Source of the DNA: Bradymonas sediminis
GTDB lineage: Bacteria; Myxococcota_A; Bradymonadia; Bradymonadales; Bradymonadaceae
Direction of reading: 5' to 3'
Length of the DNA: 64,000 nucleotides
Assembly: GCF_003258315.1 (NCBI RefSeq)
Contig: NZ_CP030032.1
Span: forward strand, 2,113,804 to 2,177,803
A program made the position numbers and the translations under genes. Positions 9,235 to 19,796 of this stretch are shown piece by piece (the stretch's first letter is position 1; each line of letters starts with the position of its first letter). Under the pieces are notes generated by a model. That model saw nothing but the letters and a program-made list of their open reading frames with translations. It was not told the DNA's origin and ran no database searches.

Positions 9235-9848
9235 TGAAACGGATTTTGATGTTACAAAATGCGCCGATAAGGCGCATCCTTCTGGGCTGTCTGGCGGTCG
9301 GCGTCTTGGGGACGAGCGCCTGCGCCGGGCAGTCGGTCACGCCCATCGATATCCACGACCCGGTCATCTCGGTGGAGTCACGCCGCTTTGTGGCCGACGC
9401 CCAGGACGCGGTGTCGATCGCGCGAAGCGGCTATGACTACGCCGACCAGGAGTTACGCGCGGCCCGCCAGCAGCGCGCGCGCCTGATGGCCGGAGATGCC
9501 TGGGACGCCGTCTCCGCCGAGGTCACCGACAGCTTCGATACGCTGCTCAAGGCGCGAATTCGGCTCGCCGAATTGCGCCGCGACGCCGCCGAGGCACGCG
9601 TCGATTTGGCCCAGGAGAAGTTGCGCGAAGTCTACGCCGAGACCGCGCTTCGCCACGATATCGAGGCCTATGAGATGGCCCCAATCCGCAAGACCGTCGA
9701 CGCCGCCCTTGAGGACCTGAGCGAGGCCAACGCACGGGTCGCCGAGCAGCTCTTGGTGGTCGACCGCTCTTCTCGCGCCTGGTGGAAGAGCTACCGGGGA
9801 CTGCTCAGCCAGAACAAACACCCGAATATGTTCTTCACGAATTTCTAA
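9231..9848 (+). CDS. Coiled-coil lipoprotein, last gene of TPR operon
   Basis: Encodes 205 residues. ATG 9231 overlaps the previous stop (ATGA), with GGAGG about 5 bases upstream; a second ATG follows at 9234. The signal ends at TSAC with Cys31. Residues 50-185 are Ala/Arg/Glu/Leu-rich heptads (RARLMAGDAWDAV, ARIRLAELRRDAAEARVDL), predicting a long coiled-coil hairpin. The C-terminus NMFFTNF is aromatic. The family is not recognised. It is tied to the barrel and TPR lipoproteins by overlap and is followed by a strong terminator, so it closes the operon. Confidence 0.82.
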   Translation: MMKRILMLQNAPIRRILLGCLAVGVLGTSACAGQSVTPIDIHDPVISVESRRFVADAQDAVSIARSGYDYADQELRAARQQRARLMAGDAWDAVSAEVTDSFDTLLKARIRLAELRRDAAEARVDLAQEKLREVYAETALRHDIEAYEMAPIRKTVDAALEDLSEANARVAEQLLVVDRSSRAWWKSYRGLLSQNKHPNMFFTNF

Positions 9849-9872
9849 GAACGCCTCACCGCCCAATAAAAA

Positions 9873-9906
9873 AGAGTGCGCTCGGAATCTCTCCCGAGCG
9901 CACTCT
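9873..9906. terminator. Bidirectional intrinsic terminator
   Basis: A 13-bp perfect stem (AGAGTGCGCTCGG at 9873-9885 paired with 9894-9906) encloses an 8-nt loop. It is flanked by A6 on the left and T6 on the right, so it can stop both the TPR operon and the convergent PEGA gene. Confidence 0.9.
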
Positions 9907-9938
9907 TTTTTATGCCCAATGATACGGCTTAGGGCCGA

Positions 9939-11069
9939 TCAGAAGTCGAAGCCCAGGCCCACCGAAGCGCCGTCGGCGTGCGGCGCGAAATTAAAGCGAA
10001 CCTCGGTGTCATCGTCGGAGGAACCAACATCCGGACGCGCGTCGCTCTCAGCGCCGGCGTAGCCGTTGTAGAGGAAATACCCCCCCACAGCGAGCCCGAC
10101 CGCGGCGACCGAATAGCCGACGATGCTCATGGTATAAGCCGTGTCCATATTGGTCTGCAGGCGGTTGGCCTGCGAGGCCGAGCTCTGCGGACACAGAGCA
10201 TTTCCGCAGACCATCGTGTCCGCCTCGGAGCTATAGCTGGACAATTGGACCGTCGAGATCACGCCGGCCACCAGACCGACCGTGCCGACGCCGACCGCGG
10301 CCCAACCCGGCACGATATAACCGCTCGCGTCACCGGGTCCCGAGGCAACCGCAGGCGCCTCGCCGGTGAAGTTGACCTGGACCTTCGAGACTTTATCGCG
10401 GTTCAGGGTCACCTGACGCGTCTCCTCGCGGCCGTCCGCGCTCTGGATGGTCACGGTATGCTCGCCCAGCGGCAGCCCCTCAAGGGTGAGCGGGACCGCG
10501 CCGACGTTCTCGCCATTGAGGTATGCCTGCATGTCGGAGCCACCGCTGGCGTTGATCTCCAGGGTGCCCACATCGCCGAAGACCAGCGTCTCGACGATCC
10601 GATTCATGCCCGCTTTGATCTGGTCGGGGTCTCCCTGCACGGTGGCATCGTTGACCTCGGCGACGAAGGTGCCCGAGCCGAAGTCAAAGCGCTTCAGGCT
10701 GATCAAATAAACGCCCTCGGCCTGACGGACGCTACCGAAGGCAATTTGGTCTCCCTCGATAAAATCACTAAGTCCCGACAGGCAATCTGTGCTATCAGCT
10801 TCGCAGCCCAGAACGAGCACCATCTCATTGATGCTCGCGTCGTTCTGAGACGCGACCTTCATCCCCGGATGCGCGTCGATGGTTTCCTGAAGCGTGCGGC
10901 TCAGGTATTCAAGGATCTCCGGCGCAGTGTCGACGCTCATAAATTTGAGCATGACCACTTGCGATTCGGCGCTCTCCACGTCCTCCGCCTGCTTGCCATC
11001 CTGGGCAAAGGCGGGTAGGGCGGGCGCGGAACAAAGAATCAATATAATCAGTATAAGCAAACGGCGCAT
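9939..11069 (-). CDS. PEGA-domain membrane protein
   Basis: Encodes 376 residues. A signal peptide is cleaved near PAFAQ (residue 22). Residues 30-165 form an alpha/beta domain like those that evaluate protein levels or activity in myxobacterial PEGA proteins (unrecognised, with a possible disulfide Cys89-Cys96). Residues 168-236 are a PEGA-type domain: VGTLEINASGGSDMQAYLNG, then GAVPLTLEGLPLGEHTVTI, matching the small beta-sandwich that repeats G-x-x-P-L-x-L-x-G-L-x-x-G-x-H. Two membrane segments follow at about 250-276 and 313-334, then a short tail. PEGA proteins are usually surface-layer or envelope associated. It is divergent from the ABC-F gene across 128 bases that must hold both promoters. 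Confidence 0.82.
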   Translation of the reverse strand: MRRLLILIILILCSAPALPAFAQDGKQAEDVESAESQVVMLKFMSVDTAPEILEYLSRTLQETIDAHPGMKVASQNDASINEMVLVLGCEADSTDCLSGLSDFIEGDQIAFGSVRQAEGVYLISLKRFDFGSGTFVAEVNDATVQGDPDQIKAGMNRIVETLVFGDVGTLEINASGGSDMQAYLNGENVGAVPLTLEGLPLGEHTVTIQSADGREETRQVTLNRDKVSKVQVNFTGEAPAVASGPGDASGYIVPGWAAVGVGTVGLVAGVISTVQLSSYSSEADTMVCGNALCPQSSASQANRLQTNMDTAYTMSIVGYSVAAVGLAVGGYFLYNGYAGAESDARPDVGSSDDDTEVRFNFAPHADGASVGLGFDF

Positions 11070-11197
11070 TAGCGTGGCTCCAAATTAGTAAACACTCGCC
11101 CGAAAAATAGTTTTAACGCGCTTTACGGCATTATTCCAGCTCCATCGCGGGCGTGCGTGTGGGCTTCTATTAGCTTGAAAGTATCAGTGGTTAGTCA

Positions 11198-13186
<1,989 letters not shown>

Positions 13187-13202
13187 GATCGCCGGGCGTC
13201 GC

Positions 13203-14072
13203 TCAGCCTGGCGTGATCATTTTGATGAAGTCGCGCTTGGACATCCCGGGGCGAAAGACCTCGAGGAATTCGGGCATCGCGTCCATATCCGCCGGCTCGC
13301 GCCCGGTCGCCTCCGACCATTTGATAAAGGGCACCAGAAAGGGGCGCGCGTGGCGAATCTCATGGGTTAAGAGTTCGGCGGTGACACCACCAGCGTCCAT
13401 AAACCCGGTGGTCTTATAGGTCTTCAAAAACGCCTCGCGGTCGTAGTCGACCTGGCGAAGTTCGACCTCCCAATGGTCGCGCTTCTGCGTAAAGATGGCG
13501 TATTGCGCCCGCGGGTCGCCGTTAAAGGGCAGGCCGACCGAGCCGACGTTCACCACCAGCCCGCCGGGCGTCTCGCGCACCATCGGCCGGTGGGTATGCC
13601 CGCAGACCAACACCGACTCTTCGATCTTATTAAAATGACTCTCGATGATCGCGTTGTCGGTCCAGACCCCAAGGCCTTCGCAATGCGAGTCGGGGCTGCC
13701 GTGAAAGACGCGCAGCGATGCGTCACCGCTGGCGGCGAGGGTAAACGGTAGGGTGTCGATAAAGTCGATCTGGTCGGGCAAAAGCTCGGCCGCCATCCAG
13801 CGCGACGCCGCCCACTCGCGCGCGGTGAGCCAGTCGGGCTCCACATTTTGGCGGCGGAAATTCAGCGTATAATCCTCGTGATTTCCGCGCACGCCGGGCC
13901 ACCCCAGGTCCTGAATCCGCGCCACAACCTCGCTGCCGAGCGGGCCTCGCCCAACCATATCTCCGCCCACGATCACCTCGTCGACATTTTGCCGGGCGAT
14001 ATCATCGACCACCGCCGCCAGGGCGAATGGGTTTGCGTGGATGTCGGAGAGCACTGCGACGCGGACTGTCAT
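13203..14072 (-). CDS. Calcineurin-like metallophosphoesterase (YfcE/MJ0936-like)
   Basis: Encodes 289 residues. The metal-binding motifs are all present in order: DIHAN (10-14), GGDMVGRGP (36-44), GNHE (63-66), an intermediate His (VFHGSPDSH, about 124-130) and GHTH (158-161). This is the two-metal phosphodiesterase/phosphatase family without a signal peptide, so the protein is cytoplasmic. Residues 190-289 are a C-terminal extension (EVELRQVDYDREAFL onward) common in long YfcE-like proteins. Substrate unknown; cyclic nucleotides or small phosphoesters are typical. It lies just downstream of the HNH gene (54 bases) and the two could be co-transcribed. Confidence 0.9.
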   Translation of the reverse strand: MTVRVAVLSDIHANPFALAAVVDDIARQNVDEVIVGGDMVGRGPLGSEVVARIQDLGWPGVRGNHEDYTLNFRRQNVEPDWLTAREWAASRWMAAELLPDQIDFIDTLPFTLAASGDASLRVFHGSPDSHCEGLGVWTDNAIIESHFNKIEESVLVCGHTHRPMVRETPGGLVVNVGSVGLPFNGDPRAQYAIFTQKRDHWEVELRQVDYDREAFLKTYKTTGFMDAGGVTAELLTHEIRHARPFLVPFIKWSEATGREPADMDAMPEFLEVFRPGMSKRDFIKMITPG

Positions 14073-14126
14073 CGAAAAACCTGCTGGGTAGTCGGGAATA
14101 ACACTCTAAAGCGGCATCCCGACGCG

Positions 14127-14633
14127 CTAGGTCCACAGATAGGGGCGCCACGCCTCGGGATGCTTCTCGAAATTAGCGCTGCTGGTCGAAAAGGGCCACC
14201 ATCGCGGCTCGCCTGGCTGCTTAAGCAGCGGCATCTGGGCCTCCTCCGGGGTGCGATTGCCCTTGCTCAGGTTACACGGCTGGCAGGAAGCCACGATATT
14301 CTTCCACGTCGCTCGCCCGCCGCGACTGCGCGGCAATACGTGGTCAAAGGTCAGTTTTTCCTTCATAAACTGATCCCCGCAATATTGACAACAGTAGCCG
14401 TCGCGCCGGTAGACGTTGTCGCGCGAGAATTGCACGCGACTGCGCGGGACGCTCACGCGCCGGACCAGCCGGAGCACCGCGGGGAGCTTGAAGATCTGGG
14501 TGGCCGAGCGCGCCACGCTGGACTGCTCGGCGAGCATCTCAGCCTTGCCCAGGATGAGCAGGGTGATGGCTTTTTTCCAGGAGACGATACTTAAGGGTTC
14601 ATAGGTCGCGTTTAAGAGCAATGCTGGGTTCAT
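14127..14633 (-). CDS. Stand-alone HNH endonuclease family protein
   Basis: Encodes 168 residues. The N-terminal 70 residues (LLNATYEPLSIVSWKKAI onward) are the usual leader of a widespread chromosomal HNH family. The nuclease core is CxxC at 82/85, DH at 97-98, PRSRGG, Asn112, CxxC at 117/120 and Asn121, so both the zinc-binding cysteines and the HNH catalytic residues are intact. The C-terminus is Trp-rich (PRWWPF, RPYLWT). Neither an intron nor a methyltransferase adjoins it, so it is neither an obvious homing enzyme nor part of a restriction pair. Biological role unknown. Confidence 0.9.
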   Translation of the reverse strand: MNPALLLNATYEPLSIVSWKKAITLLILGKAEMLAEQSSVARSATQIFKLPAVLRLVRRVSVPRSRVQFSRDNVYRRDGYCCQYCGDQFMKEKLTFDHVLPRSRGGRATWKNIVASCQPCNLSKGNRTPEEAQMPLLKQPGEPRWWPFSTSSANFEKHPEAWRPYLWT

Positions 14634-14895
14634 TTTGGGTACCTTCGCTGCGACGCGCCCCCGAAATCACGCTAATTTTCTCGGTGAGAACTGAGCGCTA
14701 TGGATAGTCAATATTATATTCACCGTCCCATCGCCGGGTTAATCGCACAACCCAACGGGGAGTGCGGCGGCGCGCAACCAGTTCCGAAGCGACAGTGAAC
14801 TCGCCGCGCATGCAACGGTGCGTATAAAACAGCGTATCTCAACGCTTTATTTCCGCGCTTGATTCACGGCCACACGCTGCCCCGAAACGCGCAAA

Positions 14896-14931
14896 AAAGC
14901 CGACGCCGGGATTTCTCCCGGCGTCGGCTTT
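14896..14931 (-). terminator. Intrinsic terminator of the TSP3/vWA gene, in a 327-base gap
   Basis: A 15-bp stem (CCCGGCGTCGGCTTT and its complement) with loop ATTTCT is followed on the minus strand by T6. The rest of the gap at 14634-14960 lies upstream of the HNH gene and presumably holds its promoter; I see no further gene or repeat there. Confidence 0.88.
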
Positions 14932-14960
14932 ATAAAGATGCGCTCCGCGATTTCAGCGCA

Positions 14961-17501
14961 TCAGCGGCACATATTGTCGATGCAGGTTAGCTTCATGCCG
15001 CGCGGGCAATCCGCGTCGCTGCGACATTCGTCGAGGCTGCCGTCCCAGCGCAAATAGGGGACGACCACGCGGTCCTGGTCGCGCAGCGGCGTCGGGCCGT
15101 CGAAGAGGACGCGATTGACCAGGGAATCATAGTCCCAGCCATCGGCTCGGCTGCGGGTCGCCTCAATGATCTGACCGGAGTTCACCTCGCCGATTTTCGG
15201 CGCGATGCTCGGGGGCGCCGGCGTTCCGCGCAGGCGAATGCCCGACGAGAGCCCGACCGCGGCGTTGGCGATGTCGGTCAACGTGCCGTCGAGGTTCGCC
15301 GCACAGACGCTGCCAGAGGAGCCGCCCGTGGCCTCGGCGACGCGGCCAATCCCGGCGGCCGCCTCAGACGCCGAGGAGCAGGCTTCGCCGGCGATCCAAT
15401 GAATCCCAAACAGGGTGGCGTCGACATTGGGGCGGTCCAAATACCCGACGATTGGCGCCAGGACCAGGTCGAGCTGGGCGGAGTCAAAATTAGGGTCAAG
15501 GGTCGGGTCGTTTCCGCCGCCGCTGCCGCCATTGCCGGTGTCGGTCCAGCCCATCTGATTTTGGACATATTCGTCGAACTCATCGGTGACCGAGATCACA
15601 ACCACCGCGGCGTCGGGGCGCAGCTTCAGCGGATTATCGTCCATGCGGGGCAGGGCGCGGTCGATGGTCGGCACCGCGATGCTCATCGTGAACTCGAGGC
15701 TCTCGTCATTGGCGATATTATCGACGCAATCCTTAAATTTCTGCGGGTCACGGGTGAAGTTTGCCCCGTTCAAATCGCATAATTTACCGTTTTTATAAGG
15801 CGTAAACGAAATCGGGACCGGCATGGGGAACGGCAAGTCGGGCATCTCGGAGGGGCAGCCCTGGCCCATACCGCTGCCGCCCAAAAACGCCTTGGCGTCG
15901 GGGCTCACCGCCGGGTCATCGGCGATCGCGTCGCAGGTCCCCGACGTCACCGCCAGGCGCCAGTCAACGTCACTGGCCTGCAGAATCGCGACGAAGCTAT
16001 CGGCGAATTGCCGCACCTGGCGAATCTCATCGGACATCGACCCGGAAGAGTCGATGATCCAAATAAAGTCCACCTGCGGGCGACTGCTCACCTTATACGA
16101 GACGCATTGCTCGACCAGGGTTTCGCCGGCCTCAGCGACCGCCGAACCGCCGGTGATATCCGAAATAAGAAAGCCCGTGCTCATCGCGTTATCGACCAAC
16201 TCGGACTGGCGAGCCACCGCGCCGGACACGACGTAGGCGCTGACGCCGCGGCGAATCACCTCGAAGGTGAAGATGAGCGGGTTCGGCGTGGTCGCCGCCG
16301 GGAACGTTCCCGACAACGAGTGCGACGCGACGCCACCGGCCAACTTGGCCATAATCTCGTCGCGCGCCTGACTCAGGTCAGTGATACCGTGGAGCTCAAC
16401 CTGCGCCTGAACCACCGCGGGATGATTGTCATGGGTGGTGGTTCGCTGGCCTTCATCGCGCAGGGTCGACCCCGGATACATGCCGCGAATTTTATTGAAG
16501 ACCTCGTCTCGAAGCGCCGTCTCAACCGACGTCGAGGTCGTCCAACTCCCAACAAATCCGGCATATTTATTCGGCACATCATTGAACGCGTGCGCGCTGC
16601 CGGTGGTGAGCGCGGTCGCCTGCGCGACCGCAACGCCCAGCGGCAGGGCCAACTGATAATTGCCCGTGCTATTCACGACCAGTTGGGGGGCGACCAGGGC
16701 ATCCGTCTGTGCGGCCGAGCAGTCCAAATAGGCGGCTTCTTCGCCGTCGGGCACGCCGTCGCCGTCGGTGTCGGCGCTGCACGGGTCCGACTCACCCTGA
16801 GCGCATTCTGCCGAGTATACCCGGTCGACACACACACCGAGCATTCCGTCCTTATTGGCGTCTTCGACGCCATCGGGAATGCCGTCTCCGTCGGTGTCAG
16901 CCACCCGCGGGTTCATGCATCCGCTGGCGACCTCCGCGCCATCGTAGACGCCATCACCGTCGGTGTCCGGGTTAAGAAAATCGGTCCCGTTCATGCGCTC
17001 CTGGCCGTCGTCGAGCCCGTCATGGTCGGTGTCGGCCTCGCGCGGGTTACTCTCGACGCCGACGTCATAGACGCAATTCTGGTTCGCGTCCTCAACGCCG
17101 TCGGGCACGCCGTCGCCGTCGGTGTCGGAATTCCCCGGGTCGGTGCCAAGTCGGCATTCGCACTCGTTGGAGAGCCCGTCGCCGTCGCTATCTAACTCGG
17201 GCGAGCAACGTTCATCGTCGCTGACGTCCACCTCGGTATTTGCGTCCGGGTCGTAAACGACGTCCGGCGGGACGAAGACATCCGCGTTCTGGGTGTCGTC
17301 TACGCCGGCGTCGTCCCGCGGGTCAACGCGCGACGAAACACACCCCTGCAGCGGGTTAAAAACCTCGTCCGGACCGCAACGATTATTGTCGCCATCTTTC
17401 CCCGTCGAGTCGTCGCTACAACCGGCGGTATACCCGCAAAATAGCGTAACGATGATCGCGACGAGCATGGGGCGGAAACGGAATTTATTATGCGCTATCA
17501 T
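14961..17501 (-). CDS. TSP3-repeat and vWA-domain surface lipoprotein
   Basis: Encodes 846 residues. The signal peptide ends at AGC (Cys28), followed by an Asp-rich linker. Residues 104-255 contain five or six thrombospondin type 3 repeats (DTDGDGVPDGVED and close variants), which bind calcium. A von Willebrand factor A domain begins at about 477 with the metal-site motif DSSGS (484-488), the Thr site near 604-606 (SLEFTMSIAV) and an Asp near VVISVTDEFD. A Gly/Asn-rich insertion (about 654-668) and several cysteine pairs follow, ending CPRGMKLTCIDNMC. Such proteins are calcium-dependent adhesive surface proteins; the partner is unknown. It is monocistronic with its own terminator. Confidence 0.9.
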   Translation of the reverse strand: MIAHNKFRFRPMLVAIIVTLFCGYTAGCSDDSTGKDGDNNRCGPDEVFNPLQGCVSSRVDPRDDAGVDDTQNADVFVPPDVVYDPDANTEVDVSDDERCSPELDSDGDGLSNECECRLGTDPGNSDTDGDGVPDGVEDANQNCVYDVGVESNPREADTDHDGLDDGQERMNGTDFLNPDTDGDGVYDGAEVASGCMNPRVADTDGDGIPDGVEDANKDGMLGVCVDRVYSAECAQGESDPCSADTDGDGVPDGEEAAYLDCSAAQTDALVAPQLVVNSTGNYQLALPLGVAVAQATALTTGSAHAFNDVPNKYAGFVGSWTTSTSVETALRDEVFNKIRGMYPGSTLRDEGQRTTTHDNHPAVVQAQVELHGITDLSQARDEIMAKLAGGVASHSLSGTFPAATTPNPLIFTFEVIRRGVSAYVVSGAVARQSELVDNAMSTGFLISDITGGSAVAEAGETLVEQCVSYKVSSRPQVDFIWIIDSSGSMSDEIRQVRQFADSFVAILQASDVDWRLAVTSGTCDAIADDPAVSPDAKAFLGGSGMGQGCPSEMPDLPFPMPVPISFTPYKNGKLCDLNGANFTRDPQKFKDCVDNIANDESLEFTMSIAVPTIDRALPRMDDNPLKLRPDAAVVVISVTDEFDEYVQNQMGWTDTGNGGSGGGNDPTLDPNFDSAQLDLVLAPIVGYLDRPNVDATLFGIHWIAGEACSSASEAAAGIGRVAEATGGSSGSVCAANLDGTLTDIANAAVGLSSGIRLRGTPAPPSIAPKIGEVNSGQIIEATRSRADGWDYDSLVNRVLFDGPTPLRDQDRVVVPYLRWDGSLDECRSDADCPRGMKLTCIDNMCR

Positions 17502-17640
17502 CTAATGATCCTTTATCAATTCATAATAGTTGACCTCGCCTAATCTAGCGGAAACCGGGAATAAAAGCCAAGCCTCGGCGCGTCGAAATCACGCCAAAAT
17601 CAATCACCCAAACCTGCCACTGGGGGCGAAGTTCACCGCG

Positions 17641-18456
17641 TCAGTATTTCAGCGCGCGGGCCGCGCTGAGCACAAAAACTCTTGAGGCGCCGGCCTGTCG
17701 CAGCGTCTTAGCGACCTCGTTGGCGGTCGCCCCGGTGGTAAGCACGTCGTCGAAGAGCAGCACCGCGCGACCGCGGACGTCGACGCGCGGGTCGACCTCA
17801 AACGCGCCGCGCAGGTTAATGCGACGGTCGAGATGCCCCAGGCCGGCCTGTGAGCGGGTCCGGCGGGTCTTGATGACCAGTCGGCGAATCTCAGGCTTTA
17901 TCCCCGCCGACTTCAGGCAGGCGCGCAATAATAGATTGCCGAAGTTGAAGCCGCGCGCGCGCAGATCGCCCGGGTGCATCGGCACGTAAGTGATGAGCAG
18001 CGCGGGCGCGAGCTCAGCGATCGCGCTCCGCCCACACGCGTCAGTAATGCTGGCGATTTCGGCCCGAAACCAGGGCCCGAGCTCCGCGGCGAGGTTTCGC
18101 ACGATCCATAGCCTTTGGCCGTATTTGGCCCGCTGAATCGCGTCGGCCACGCTGCCATAATACTCCCAATACGCCCGCGCGCGCTCAAATTTCGGCCGCG
18201 CCTCGACGCACTGCGGACACAAGGCATCCTCGCTCGCGTACGCCCCTGGCGAGACCTCGCGAGTTTCGCCGCACACCGAACACCGCGGCTCCTTGAGGGG
18301 GAAGATGGCGTAGTCGCAGCGCGCACAAAATGACAAAGCGCCCTCGAGATACGCATCACAAACCGCACATTGCGGCGGGAAAACCAAGCGCGCCGCGGCA
18401 TCGCCGGCCTGGCGCAGCCATCGATATGACGTCTCCAATAATGCCAACTTTTTCAT
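17641..18456 (-). CDS. ComF-family phosphoribosyltransferase-like protein
   Basis: Encodes 271 residues. The N-terminal part has four Cys pairs that could bind zinc: C30/C33, C44/C47, C59/C62 and C80/C83, the ComF zinc-ribbon arrangement. The C-terminal half is a type I PRTase fold with the PRPP loop VLLFDDVLTTGAT (about 233-245). The conserved RTRSQAGLGHLDRRINLRGAF segment of ComF is present at about 199-218. ComF supports DNA uptake in naturally competent bacteria, but homologues occur widely in non-competent ones, so a competence role here is only a possibility. Divergent from rlmH across 159 bases. Confidence 0.9.
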   Translation of the reverse strand: MKKLALLETSYRWLRQAGDAAARLVFPPQCAVCDAYLEGALSFCARCDYAIFPLKEPRCSVCGETREVSPGAYASEDALCPQCVEARPKFERARAYWEYYGSVADAIQRAKYGQRLWIVRNLAAELGPWFRAEIASITDACGRSAIAELAPALLITYVPMHPGDLRARGFNFGNLLLRACLKSAGIKPEIRRLVIKTRRTRSQAGLGHLDRRINLRGAFEVDPRVDVRGRAVLLFDDVLTTGATANEVAKTLRQAGASRVFVLSAARALKY

Positions 18457-18615
18457 CGCATCGTCCCACGTGTATCGAACCCAATCGGGTGGCGACAGGC
18501 CGCGTCTTTGCGCGTCGCCTCCCTTTAGTTTTCGACAATTTTGTGGGAATTGTTGCGTGGAAATTCCGAAATCCCCCCATAAAACCCGGCGAAACGGGTT
18601 TTAAAGAGGCAATCT

Positions 18616-19083
18616 GTGAAATTTGAAATCGTAGCAGTCGGCAAGATGAGAAATGATTCGTTTCGAAACCTGACCGATGATTATATGGGCAGGCTGGTCC
18701 ACTATCTGCCGGCTGAAGAGATCGAGGTCCGGGAGTCCCGCCTGACCTCGCAGAACCTGCAGAAGGGCCTGGTCGAGGAAGCGGAGTGGATGCGGAGTGC
18801 CTCGTCAGAGGGCACGATCGAGGTCGCGCTCGACGAGCGCGGCAAGCAGCTCACGAGCCGTGAATTTGCCCAATGGGTAAACGAATGGATGATCTCGGGG
18901 ACGCGCTATGTCAGCTTTTATATCGGCAGCGCGAATGGGTTGGACCCGACCTTTCGGGGGCAATGCCAACGTCGCCTGTCTTTGGCGAAGATGACCTTGC
19001 CCCACGAAATGGCGCGGATGATGCTGGCTGAACAGCTCTACCGGGCGATGAGTATCATCCGCGGCGAGCCGTATCATCGCTGA
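18616..19083 (+). CDS. rlmH: 23S rRNA (pseudouridine1915-N3)-methyltransferase RlmH
   Basis: Encodes 155 residues, the normal RlmH length. GTG 18616 is the start, with AGAGG about 7 bases upstream. The SPOUT methyltransferase signature is complete: the SAM-binding FYIGSANGLDPTF (about 96-108), LSLAKMTLPHEMARMMLAEQ and the C-terminal YRAMSIIRGEPYHR. RlmH acts as a homodimer on assembled 70S ribosomes, methylating helix 69. In many proteobacteria rlmH follows rsfS on the same strand; here the two are convergent, 12 bases apart. Confidence 0.96.
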   Translation: MKFEIVAVGKMRNDSFRNLTDDYMGRLVHYLPAEEIEVRESRLTSQNLQKGLVEEAEWMRSASSEGTIEVALDERGKQLTSREFAQWVNEWMISGTRYVSFYIGSANGLDPTFRGQCQRRLSLAKMTLPHEMARMMLAEQLYRAMSIIRGEPYHR

Positions 19084-19095
19084 GATTCAGCGACA

Positions 19096-19593
19096 TCAGA
19101 ATTGCTGCAATTCGAAATGCCCGTAGAGGTCTTTGGGCGCATCCTCAAACTCAAGCTTGGGTGCGTCGACCCAGACCCGCTCAAGGTCATATTCACGGCG
19201 AGCTTCGCCGTTGAAGATATGTAAAACGACGTCGCCGAAGTCGACCAGCGCCCAATTGCCCGAGTCGAGCCCCTCGGAGCCCAGCGAGTCAAAGCCGGCG
19301 GCCCCAAGGCTGTTCATCACGTGCCGGGCGATTGCCTGGACGTGACGGTCAGCGGTGGCGGTGCAGACGATCACGAAGTCGGTATAACTCACCCGACCGC
19401 GCACATCGATCGCGCAGGAATTAAGGCCTTTGAGGTCCCAGGTCAGGTGAACCACGTCGCGAGCCAGCAGCTCGGTGTCGACGCCATCGGTCCCTTCAAG
19501 GGTATAATTATCCGGGCCACCTTGTCGGCTAGGGTCGCTCATGGGAGTGCTTTCCTCTTCTAATTCGGTGGTCATCGGGGTGTCCTTACTCAT
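19096..19593 (-). CDS. rsfS: Ribosomal silencing factor RsfS
   Basis: Encodes 165 residues; ATG 19593 has an AGGAG six bases or so upstream. The RsfS/Iojap (DUF143) core spans about 45-155, with the conserved segments SYTDFVIVCTATADRHVQAI and NWALVDFGDVVLHIFNGEAR. The first 45 residues are an acidic, probably disordered extension. RsfS binds uL14 and blocks joining of ribosomal subunits during starvation. It lies downstream of proA on the same strand, as in the common proA-nadD-rsfS arrangement, but nadD is missing. The 203-base gap before it (19594-19796) is AT-rich and likely contains its own promoter, because RsfS is transcribed leftward from there. Confidence 0.94.
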   Translation of the reverse strand: MSKDTPMTTELEEESTPMSDPSRQGGPDNYTLEGTDGVDTELLARDVVHLTWDLKGLNSCAIDVRGRVSYTDFVIVCTATADRHVQAIARHVMNSLGAAGFDSLGSEGLDSGNWALVDFGDVVLHIFNGEARREYDLERVWVDAPKLEFEDAPKDLYGHFELQQF

Positions 19594-19796
19594 TCGTCTC
19601 CTGGACGGAAAATGCGTTTGTTCTACACGCGTTATGACTTCAGGTGTTTCTGAGAACGTTTGATATGTCTGAAAAACTCAAAAAATCTAAATCTTCTAAG
19701 ATACAGCGGTTATTACCGGCCTTCTAAACACTATAGCAAATAGAAAGCAAATAATATTCGCGTGGCGCCATCATTATGCCGGATGCGTCTAAAATT

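Noticed and set aside
13187..13202. Terminator between the ABC-F and phosphoesterase genes
   Set aside because: The 16-base gap has no inverted repeat or T-run.
14127..14633. HNH gene as a homing endonuclease or restriction enzyme
   Set aside because: No intron, intein or methyltransferase accompanies it; its N-terminal leader fits a widespread stand-alone chromosomal family.
16008..17195. 395-codon open frame antisense to the TSP3/vWA gene
   Set aside because: It arises from the Asp/Gly-rich repeat composition of the sense strand and has no plausible product.
17641..18456. Natural competence locus from the ComF-like gene
   Set aside because: No other com gene is in the window, and ComF homologues are common in non-competent bacteria.
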